DNA of 64,000 bases from positions 45,120,797-45,184,796 of the forward strand of contig CM045738.1 of NCBI GenBank assembly GCA_024760905.1, written 5' to 3'. The stretch's first letter is position 1, and each line of letters begins with the position of its first letter. Below the pieces are notes generated by a model, which worked only from the letters and a program-made list of their open reading frames with translations, was not told where the DNA came from and searched no databases. The position numbers and the translations under genes are program-made. This DNA comes from Plotosus lineatus. Its lineage: Eukaryota > Chordata > Actinopteri > Siluriformes > Plotosidae. Positions 56,319 through 64,000 of the stretch are shown piece after piece.

Positions 56319-56323
<5 letters not shown>
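55617..56323. other. slc9a8 intron 6, unassigned left part
   Basis: AT-rich with a GT/GA array at 55902-55936 and an AAAT-rich run at 56192-56270. Nothing coding. Confidence 0.45.
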
Positions 56324-56356
<33 letters not shown>

Positions 56357-56359
<3 letters not shown>

Positions 56360-57141
56360 TGATACCTCTGCTCACGAACATAATTGGTTCCCAGAAAGTG
56401 TGTGTGAGGCGAAAAGTTCGTCTTCCGAACATTTATTTCCCATAAGAAACCATTAAAATGAGAATAATCCGTTCCCAGGTCCCCATAAAACATAATTTTC
56501 TACTAAATAAGCCTTAAAACTACACAAAAATATACCTTATTTTATGTATAATAAATGTCTATTGTATTGTAATTAAAGAAATAAACTGTACTGTATAATA
56601 AAGTGGTTTTATTTACCTTTGTGATGGTAGTTGATGGCTTGATGGAATGGAGTGGGAGGAGGAGGGAGGGAGGGACTTACTGTTTGGAAGGAGAGTTTGG
56701 AAACGCCTACTGTTTGGAAACACCCTTAGCCACACACGCACCCTTAATAGCTTCCTTGTTCTTAAGGATGGGAGCAATGGTAGACTTAGCGTACTGCTAC
56801 TGGGACGCTGAGTCACACAAACGCACACCTCGTTCGTGTTTTTCAATGATCTCCGCCTGTGGTGGGGTCTTTTTCGGTCCCATAATAGCAAAAGTACACT
56901 CAATATGGTCCAAAATGTCTAGCAAACACAAACCACTTCCGCATTCAAAGAAAGGGGTGATTTAACTGTGACGCCGTGAGCGTCGTCAGCTTCTTCGTGG
57001 CCGCCACCGTGGCGCTGTTCGACCGTGTGGTTTGATTCGTCCGCCGAAAACTAGTTCGTCAGCAGAGACTATACGCTAAATTTAATGTTCTTGAGGCGAA
57101 AAGTTCGTGAGCTTAGCGTTAAGTCAGCGGAGGTTTTACTG
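56357..57141 (-). mobile_element. Tigger-like element, family T2
   Basis: Ends CAGTGATACCTCTGCTCACG and GTCAGCGGAGGTTTTACTG, between TA arrays. Minus-strand HTH fragment starts at ATG 56883 (MGPKKTPPQAEIIEKHERGV-type), again without a catalytic domain. Confidence 0.84.
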
Positions 57142-57147
57142 TATATA

Positions 57148-57196
<49 letters not shown>

Positions 57197-57312
57197 AATA
57201 ATTAATAAAAGTATAGCAACAAGAACATAAAATGTCTCCTCTAACTGAGGTGTGTTTTTTATAGCAGCCTGTACACTGTTTAATGTACATCATTGCTCTT
57301 TAGCCGTCTTTC

Positions 57313-57316
<4 letters not shown>

Positions 57317-57377
<61 letters not shown>

Positions 57378-57492
57378 TGTATTAGGTAGGAAGTGAAGAG
57401 CAGTTAATCAGGAAGTGTGAACACCGGTGGCCGAGTTTTCTGGGAGATCAATGATAAAACCCTGGACATACTTCCTGAGAGACAATCCTGAG

Positions 57493-57545
<53 letters not shown>
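57317..57545. repeat. (CA)n array and (GT)n(GA)n array upstream of exon 7
   Basis: CA run at 57317-57375 and, 120 bp later, GT then GA run at 57495-57545. They are complementary and could pair in the pre-mRNA. Confidence 0.9.
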
Positions 57546-57546
<1 letters not shown>

Positions 57547-57658
57547 AAACAAACGAGAGACCGGAACTTCCAAGAGAACCTTCTGGATTTAAAGCTGTTC
57601 ATCTTGTGCATGTGTATATTTATACAGTATATTAATGTTTTATTTCTTCTTCAAACAG

Positions 57659-57693
57659 GCGGACGTTATTTATAAGATGACCATGACTGACAG
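57659..57693 (+). CDS. slc9a8: slc9a8 exon 7: ADVIYKMTMTD(S)
   Basis: A micro-exon of 35 nt (residues 243-253 plus two bases), too short to be found by ORF length. It encodes ADVIYKMTMTD and splits the Ser codon with exon 8. Acceptor TTCAAACAG, donor CAG|GTGAAT. The sequence matches ADVI-K--MTDS of vertebrate NHE8 and joins exons 6 and 8 in frame. Confidence 0.93.
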
Positions 57694-57799
57694 GTGAATA
57701 ATTTATAATAATTCACACCTTGGATCGACTCGTATCGGGACCCACACACATACTATGATCTTCCTAATCCAATAATTCCATTTGAATATTCTTCTATAG

Positions 57800-58430
57800 G
57801 CTATTAGTTTTTAAAAACACACCCACTCAGGACTGCTAATTTCCATATGTGGGCTGAAAGACACACCTACATACTCAGCAATACTCAAAGACACACCCAC
57901 TTAGAGCTACTCTCATTATCCTATATGGGCCCGCCTCCTAGAAATGGCCACTCAAGACCACCGTTGTTCCATATACGGGCTCAACGCCACATATACTGAC
58001 ATGCACTACTAGTCATAAAGACCCGCCCACTCTAAACCACTCTTATTTTTAAATTATGGGTTGAAAGACTCCCCTACCTACTTATTATTAGTCAAGGACA
58101 CACCCACTCAGAGCTTATTTTCTTATATGGACTTGCACACGGCCATATTCCTCCTTTTTGACATGCTCCTGATTTATCTTAGAAACGCCCACTATAATCA
58201 GCTACCAAGTCCATATGGACTCAAGGGAACACACACCATTTTTTTAAGGAAGTGCTACGCATATTTCCATGTAACACACCCCTTCAGTGTTTTTAGGACA
58301 CGCCTACAGTTCCTATTGATCAGTCATAACACGCCTTCTCAAAATCACTAATTTTCATGTGTGCTCATGAAGGTTCACCTACTGATTGCTGTATAGATCT
58401 GAAAGACACGCCCATGTAGTTTGTTTAGTG
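57800..58430. repeat. Degenerate tandem-like repeat in slc9a8 intron 7
   Basis: Phrases such as AAAGACACACCCACTCAGAG, CCATATGGGCT and CACGCCTAC recur at irregular 50-70 bp spacing. This looks like an old, decayed minisatellite. Nothing in it resembles a gene. Confidence 0.55.
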
Positions 58431-58462
58431 TCGCTCTGATGCGATCACCTTTTAATCCACTT

Positions 58463-58527
<65 letters not shown>

Positions 58528-58529
58528 AG

Positions 58530-58673
58530 TTTTGCGTTTGGTTCTCTGATCTCTGCAGTCGATCCCGTGGCCACCATCGCCATCTTTAACGCTCTGAATG
58601 TGGATCCGGTCCTGAACATGCTGGTGTTCGGCGAGAGCATTCTCAACGACGCCGTGTCCATCGTGCTCACCAA
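58530..58673 (+). CDS. slc9a8: slc9a8 exon 8: ion-binding helices with ND motif
   Basis: 144 nt, residues 254-301 plus two bases. It encodes [19 protein letters not shown] and then [20 protein letters not shown]. Asn293-Asp294 is the ND pair of electroneutral cation/proton antiporters, the transport centre. The acceptor (GTGCGCAG) directly follows a (CT)n(GT)n microsatellite. The donor is AA|GTACGT. Fully conserved with vertebrate NHE8. Confidence 0.96.
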
Positions 58674-59039
58674 GTACGTGATCACCTAACAAAAAGTCTG
58701 GAACGTTCTGACCTTCTCACAGAAGTCAGAGCTTCTTAAAATTTTAGCAGGCTGTCCAGTCAGAGAAGTGGGCGGGGCAGTAAAACAGTACGAAGTTCTT
58801 GCTACTTCTCCTTCTTCAGCTCAGCTACTGTTGCTGAATCACGCCTTCGAAGGAAAGCCGTGGGTGGGGCTTGTTTTCTGCATCTACACCGCAGCATGTT
58901 CCTCTTTCTCAGAACGAGTGTTGTGATCAAACACTTTCCGTGTTTTGCAGTCACACTCCAGTCCACAGTGACGTTCACATGCATCAGATTCCATCATTTA
59001 CCTTTTCTCTGGCGTCAATTATATTCTTTTTAATTAATC

Positions 59040-59760
59040 ACTCACTGTCCTCTGTATCCTCCATCTCTCTCACTGTGTCCTCTGTATCCTTCTCCATCTC
59101 TCTCACTGTGTCCTCTGTATCCTTCTCCATCTCTCTCACTGTGTCCTCTGTGTCCTTCTCCATCTCTCTCACTGTGTCCTCTGTGTCCTTCTCCATCTCT
59201 CTCACTGTGTCCTCTGTATCCTTCTCTATCTCTCTCACTGTGTCCTCTGTATCCTTCTCTATCTCTCTCACTGTGTCCTCTGTATCCTTCTCTATCTCTC
59301 TCACTGTGTCCTCTGTATCCTTCTCCATCTCTCTCACTGTGTCCTCTGTATCCTTCTCCATCTCTCTCACTGTGTCCTCTGTATCCTTCTCTATCTCTCT
59401 CACTGTGTCCTCTGTATCCTTCTCTATCTCTCTCACTGTGTCCTCTGTATCCTTCTCTCTCTCTCTCTCTGTATCCTTCTCCATCTCGCTCACTGTCCTC
59501 TGTATCCGTCTCCATCTCACTCTCTGTCCTCTGTATCCTCTATTTCTCTCTCTTTGTCCTCTGTCCCCTTCTTCATCTCTCTCCTCTGTATCCTTCTCCG
59601 TCTCTCACTGCGTCCTCTGGATCCTTCTCCATCTCTGACTGTCCTCTGTATCCTTCTCCATCTCTTTCACTGTGTCCTCTGTATCCTTCTCCATATCTTT
59701 CACTGTGTCCTCTGTATCCTTCTCCATCTCTCTCTCTGTATCCTCATCCGTTGCACTGTG
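59040..59760. repeat. 33-bp pyrimidine-rich minisatellite in slc9a8 intron 8
   Basis: Unit approximately ATCTCTCTCACTGTGTCCTC followed by TGTATCCTTCTCC. About 13 good copies to 59460, then diverged copies. Since 33 is a multiple of three, it makes an artificial 11-residue repeat ORF (SLTVSSVSFSI). Confidence 0.93.
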
Positions 59761-59839
59761 TCCTCTCTGACCATATCCACAGATCTCCTCTTTTTCCTCC
59801 TTCTAGACAGATCTCCCCCTCAACATTCTTTTACCAATA

Positions 59840-60017
59840 CAGACGCTCCCCGACTCACATCATCTGTTTTACATTCTTTTCGCTTTTACGTTTTTTTTTT
59901 TTTTTTTTAAAGTCAAATTTTAAGTTTAGACGTACCTACGTAGTACACTGACGTAATGACACTGCGTCCATTGTTTACAAACGAGACTGAATGTGCCTGT
60001 CCTTCCCAATTCAGTTT

Positions 60018-60057
<40 letters not shown>

Positions 60058-60747
60058 TGTGTATACGTATACACAGAGATGAATTAACCATCTGCTCAGA
60101 TCTGCACAATCTGAGTTGTAAAATAAATGAAAACCCAAGAAAGAGAACTCTCTGCTCTGCGATTCACATCAGTGCAGGCTGAGTACTAAACGAGTTCAAC
60201 GGCGCCCTTGCGCACTTAAAAGACCGGAAGTCTGTATAACCCGTGCTTTGTTTCAAGCGAGTAAACTACTTTCAGCAAGTGCACTACTTTTGGTATTGAG
60301 CGCCTCACATATTGTAAGCGTTGATTGGCTGTTTTATGCTTCATGTAAAGTGAGTCGGCTCAGCTTCATGTCATGTGACCATCCGTCGACCATCGGAACC
60401 ATTTACAAGCAGAAAGATCGCATCATAGAGAATGTTAAAAGTTATATTTGATACTATATTTGATATTTGATGAGTGAATTTGATTCAATTTTATCAATTT
60501 GAAATTATTTTCTTTGAATATGATTTATTTGAAATTAATGTTGATATTATTTGATATATTTGATATTATTTTACAATGTTATGTTTATAATAATTGATTT
60601 AGGGTTGTTTTATGAGATACGGTAATGGTATTTATGGATGTATAGTACAGTATGAACGTCATACGTCACTGTAACAACTTACGTTCACTTTCAACTTACG
60701 TTCGGCCGTCCGGGACCCAATTAAAAATGTAAGTCGGGGAGCGTCTG
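59840..60747 (+). mobile_element. Tigger-like element, family T6
   Basis: Ends CAGACGCTCCCCGACTCACA and TAAGTCGGGGAGCGTCTG with TA at 59838-59839 and 60748-60749. Near 60380 the plus strand reads HPSTIGTIYKQKDRIIENVK, the second half of a Tigger/CENP-B-type HTH, evidence that it derives from an autonomous element. Confidence 0.8.
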
Positions 60748-61048
60748 TATATCCTTCATCCTGGCACTCAAGCTGTAATTGTTTAATTTACTTGGCTACA
60801 TTACTTACCTGCCTCTATTAACTATATTTATTTATCACCTTCATTTTTTTGTACTCTGTTTGAGGTGGAACCTGGGAGACACTTTGTCTGTCTGTCCATG
60901 GAAGCTTGCAATGCAACTATTCGGAAATCGCTTGATGGATTTTGATGAAAATTTACACAGTTCTAATGTACCACCTGAAGATGTGCATGACATGGAAGGT
61001 TTTAAAGGGGAAGATAAACTTCTATACTATATAAACTAAATTATACAA

Positions 61049-61951
61049 CAGGGATCCCTCGCTTTCCGTGGTTAATTGGGACCGAGACCTCCCGCAACCG
61101 CCAAATTCCATGAAGTAGGTTCGACCCCCCTGACTGACATATATGTACTTGTATGTGTATATAATGTCAATAAACACATATTCAATGTTATAAATGCTGA
61201 AGATAACAATTAAACGTTCAAAAATACTGCATAAGATGTAAATCTTCTTTTACTTTCGGCTGCTCCCTTCAGGAGTCGCCACAGCAAATCATCCGCCTCC
61301 ACCTCACCCTGTCCTCCGCATCGTCTTTTCTGACTCCAACGACCTTCATGTCTTCCTTAGTCCTAGACTCATGCCTTTCCTCTTCTCTCTCTGCCTACGG
61401 ACACGCCTCCCACCTCTCCTTCTTCGACGTCTTCGACCAACAGTAGTCCAATTTCCATCAGCACCCTGTTGATTGACGGCACTGATGGCGGTCGTTGTTA
61501 ACCCGGGCCTCGACCGATCCGGTATGGGGGTAATACTTCCGATTTGCATCATAAATGTTTGGCATTGGTTTTACGTCGGATGCCCTTCCTGACACAACCC
61601 TCTGCATTTCTCCGGGCTTGGGACCGGCATGAGGGGGAGAGACACTGCTTAGTGCCCCCCCCCAACCTCATGGCTGCATTACTGCAAAAGATGTAAATAA
61701 AATATAAATATACACATGCGCACCTCACATAAAAATGCAAGTACTGTAGTTTTTTTGGAGGTTTTTTTTTTTTTTTTTTTTTTTAATTGGCCTTGTTTTA
61801 CAGCATTTTCCTTAACTTTCCCCCTTATTCATCCTTAATTTCCTGATTTTTTAAATTTGATGAATATTTAAAAAAAAACAAAAAAAAACAAAAAAAAACA
61901 CGATGCACTGATGCCGCATGAATTGAAGCGCGAAGTAGCGAGGGATCAGTG
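61049..61951. mobile_element. MITE family T3, split by a deleted RTE copy
   Basis: Ends CAGGGATCCCTCGCTTTCCG and AGTAGCGAGGGATCAGTG. The body is interrupted at AAGATGTAAAT by the insertion at 61244-61687. Confidence 0.78.
61244..61687 (-). mobile_element. Internally deleted RTE derivative with 11-bp target duplication
   Basis: About 444 bp. On the minus strand it has the LINE 5' leader (GCAGAGGGTTGTGTCAGGAA, GGATCGGTCGAGGCCCGGGT), the basic N-terminus of the ORF (RRRRRRRGGRRVRRQREKRK), then jumps directly to the last coding part and the 3' tail. Exact AAGATGTAAAT repeats at 61233-61243 and 61688-61698 show it inserted as one unit. Confidence 0.82.
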
Positions 61952-62606
61952 TACAGAATAAACTCATATACTATATAAACTAAACTATACTATAGGATTC
62001 AGGGATAGGCTGAAGAGTGCAACTTCTCCTAAACTGGAATTTATTGAAACTCCAAGGCAGACTGCAGTGAGTTGACCTACAGCTTTTGTTTATTTACATG
62101 TTTAATCTGGTTATGTTGCTACTTGAAGTACTTTTGTTCTTATAGTCAATTTGAACTACTTTACTTTCTGTTCTTAAATACTTTAAATAATTGATGATGG
62201 TCCTTATAGTCCTTATTTTATTTACAGTAACTCAGTGCAGTGACCTTCGTTTCCTACTTTACTTCGAGCACACACTTTATTTTGCTAACACATTCACTCA
62301 TGAAGTTCTGCTCCATATTTTGGCAAATGTCTTTAAGTCATGACTTGATTTCTATTTAAACTACTTATTTGCTGACTTCACTTTTTATTTATTTATTGAT
62401 TTGTTTTTGCTGTTGGCTTATTGGGTCCAACATGGATAGCAAATTTCTTTCTTCTTTTTTTTTTTTTTTTTTTTTTAAAACATAGACTTACAGATCATGA
62501 CTTACTTCCTGCTAGCTCTTACCTTCTTGAACATCTTGTATCAATAAACTTTATCAAATTCTAGAACCGTTCGCACAAAAGATATCAATGTTAATTTTGA
62601 CTTCAG
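61952..62606. other. slc9a8 intron 8, AT-rich end before exon 9
   Basis: T-rich sequence with a poly-T run at about 62456-62476. It leads into the exon 9 acceptor. Confidence 0.5.
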
Positions 62607-62742
62607 TACCGCAGAGGGCTTCACCGGCTCAGACGCAGCTGTAACGGGGTGGCAGACGTTCCTGCAAGCGCTCGGCTACTTCCTGAAAATGTTCTTCGGT
62701 TCTGCAGCACTTGGAACGCTCACCGGTCTGATCTCCGCCCTC
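62607..62742 (+). CDS. slc9a8: slc9a8 exon 9: NTAEGFTGSDAAVTGWQTFL...TGLISAL
   Basis: 136 nt, residues 302-347. It completes Asn302 and encodes TAEGF, a luminal/cytosolic loop, then GWQTFLQALGYFLKMFFGS and the helix AALGTLTGLISAL. Acceptor GACTTCAG, donor CTC|GTATCC, phase 0. The next expected residues (VLKHIDLRKTPSLE in homologues) are not found before the window ends, so exon 10 onward lies to the right. Confidence 0.94.
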
Positions 62743-63379
62743 GTATCCTTTACTTAATGACACAGTTTACTAAATGCACTCGCTTTACATCTTTACTCAG
62801 TGTTCTGCTCTATTATTTATTTTCTTTGTGCTAAATTAAAAAATGTATTAATTCTACTCATTTGCTTTTAGTAATATTAAGGTAGTTGCTTTATTTTCAT
62901 TATTTCTCCTCATTTCTCTGCTCATTTTATTTTGTGTACATATTTATGTTTTTGTTTTCTTATTACTTTGCCATTTACAGCTTTACTAACTTAGATTCTT
63001 CCCATCATTCTTTATTTTCTTAATAATTACGACATATTTTACTTAATTTATTACTTTACATACTCTAAACATACTCTGATTTTCTTTACCTGCTTTTTAT
63101 TACTAACTTTCCGTATGTCATGTACTTTGGTACTTTCTTTACTTTTTTCAGTTCAATCTTGTTTGTTAACTTTGCTTTAATCGGGTAATTTTCTATCTTT
63201 ACCTACTTTATATTGTTTTTAAGATTTAATTATTTTTTTACTTACTGTATTCACTATTAATTCACCATTACATTTTTATCTGTTTATTACTAAATGTGCT
63301 ATTTTGCTTTATTAATTTCAGTTAAAATAATTAAAATGTAAGTTAAATAATTTACAGTCAGTTTGAGATGGAGTGTATT

Positions 63380-63410
<31 letters not shown>

Positions 63411-64000
63411 ATGTGAATGTGTGTGTGTGTGTGTTTGAGTTTATGTGCATGTGTACGTATATGTGCATGTATGTGCCAATATGTGTATATGTGCATGTGT
63501 ATATGTGTGTGCATATATGTGCATGTGTGTATATGTGCATGTGTATGTGCGTATATGTGTATGTATGTGCATGTGTATATGTGTGTATGTTAGGGTGGCC
63601 CTTATTTTTAAAGTTTTTAATTTGTGACCTCTCACCCCAGCATTTTGTTCCATTTAATAAGAAGCCACTTTGTGCAAAAAATCATGAAAATGTAATCACT
63701 TTTAGGCTGTGCTCAAAAACAATGAAATTTTGAAGTATAATACTATTTGAATAAAAAAACAATGTCAAGTTTGAAATGTGAGGTTCATTTAGTTTTGTAG
63801 CTCATGAACAATTGTCTCTTTTCTGGCATCAGGGAATCTTTTCCTGTGGTCCTGAATGAGATCTGAAGGAAGAACTGATGTTGTTCTTCATCCTTAGTTA
63901 GAAGGCCAGTGTAACCAGTCATTGAACCACACCTTCCTTTCTCCCGCTGAGCATTTAGAAATTCTGTGTCTTCGGGTATTTTTATCAGAGAGAAAGCATC
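62743..64000. other. slc9a8 intron 9 (incomplete)
   Basis: No sequence matching the expected next exon. At about 63590 a block starting TTAGGGTGGCCC resembles a transposon terminus but its other end is not visible. Confidence 0.5.
63370..63592. repeat. GT-rich degenerate array in slc9a8 intron 9
   Basis: TGTGTG mixed with ATATGTGCATG words. No gene. Confidence 0.9.

Noticed and set aside
58871..59638. 255-codon Ser-rich frame
   Set aside because: Produced by the 33-bp minisatellite in slc9a8 intron 8. The 11-residue repeat mirrors the DNA unit.
60779..61039. 86-codon frame ending GEDKLLYYIN
   Set aside because: No recognised domain. It lies between a Tigger-like MITE and a T3 MITE and is probably repeat-derived; not enough evidence for a gene.
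62743..64000. slc9a8 exon 10
   Set aside because: No acceptor followed by the expected VLKHIDLRKTPSLE-like coding sequence was found. The GGTGGCCC block near 63594 looks transposon-like instead.

Overview
This is a stretch of vertebrate, almost certainly teleost fish, nuclear DNA. It is intron-rich, AT-rich between genes, full of long (CA)n/(TA)n microsatellites, and packed with Tc1, Tigger/pogo-like, RTE-clade LINE and tRNA-derived SINE copies. Predicted proteins match fish sequences I know. A siluriform (catfish-like) source is possible, but the sequence alone does not establish it.

Two host genes are supported. On the minus strand, the first coding exon of b4galt5 (beta-1,4-galactosyltransferase 5) lies at 13389-13494 in a GC-rich block; the rest of that gene would lie to the left, beyond or within positions 1-13380, where I could not find exon 2. 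On the plus strand, nine consecutive coding exons of slc9a8 (endosomal/apical Na+/H+ exchanger NHE8) run from 21383 to 62742. All splice phases agree and they sum to 1041 nt, or 347 codons. The gene continues past the right edge. B4GALT5 and SLC9A8 are also divergent neighbours in human (20q13), so this is a conserved head-to-head pair with about 7.9 kb between start codons.

Layout: 1-13380, mainly repeats (a 39-bp minisatellite at 1555-3400, CA/GT arrays, SINEs, Tigger-like deletion derivatives, a Penelope-like fragment with a hammerhead motif); 13389-14000, b4galt5 exon 1 and CpG-rich 5' flank; 14000-21000, intergenic repeats; 21050-21350, slc9a8 promoter area with two opposed ZNF143/SBS-type motifs; 21383-62742, slc9a8 exons separated by introns that carry a 41-bp minisatellite, five of the RTE LINE loci described here, one Tc1 element with near-perfect inverted repeats but a broken transposase, many Tigger-like MITEs and a second hammerhead copy; 62743-64000, intron 9 with no recognisable exon.

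The main unusual signals are: (i) hammerhead-ribozyme-like motifs in two Penelope-like fragments; (ii) a SINE family whose 3' tail matches the 3' end of the resident RTE LINE, and a sister SINE with the same head but a different tail; (iii) nested insertions, including a MITE inside its own family and an inverted RTE sandwich; (iv) GT/CT microsatellites pressed directly against the splice acceptors of slc9a8 exons 5 and 8. I see no bacterial-type operon, CRISPR array or virus gene. No wholly new coding system is apparent; the novelty lies in repeat biology and possible RNA elements.
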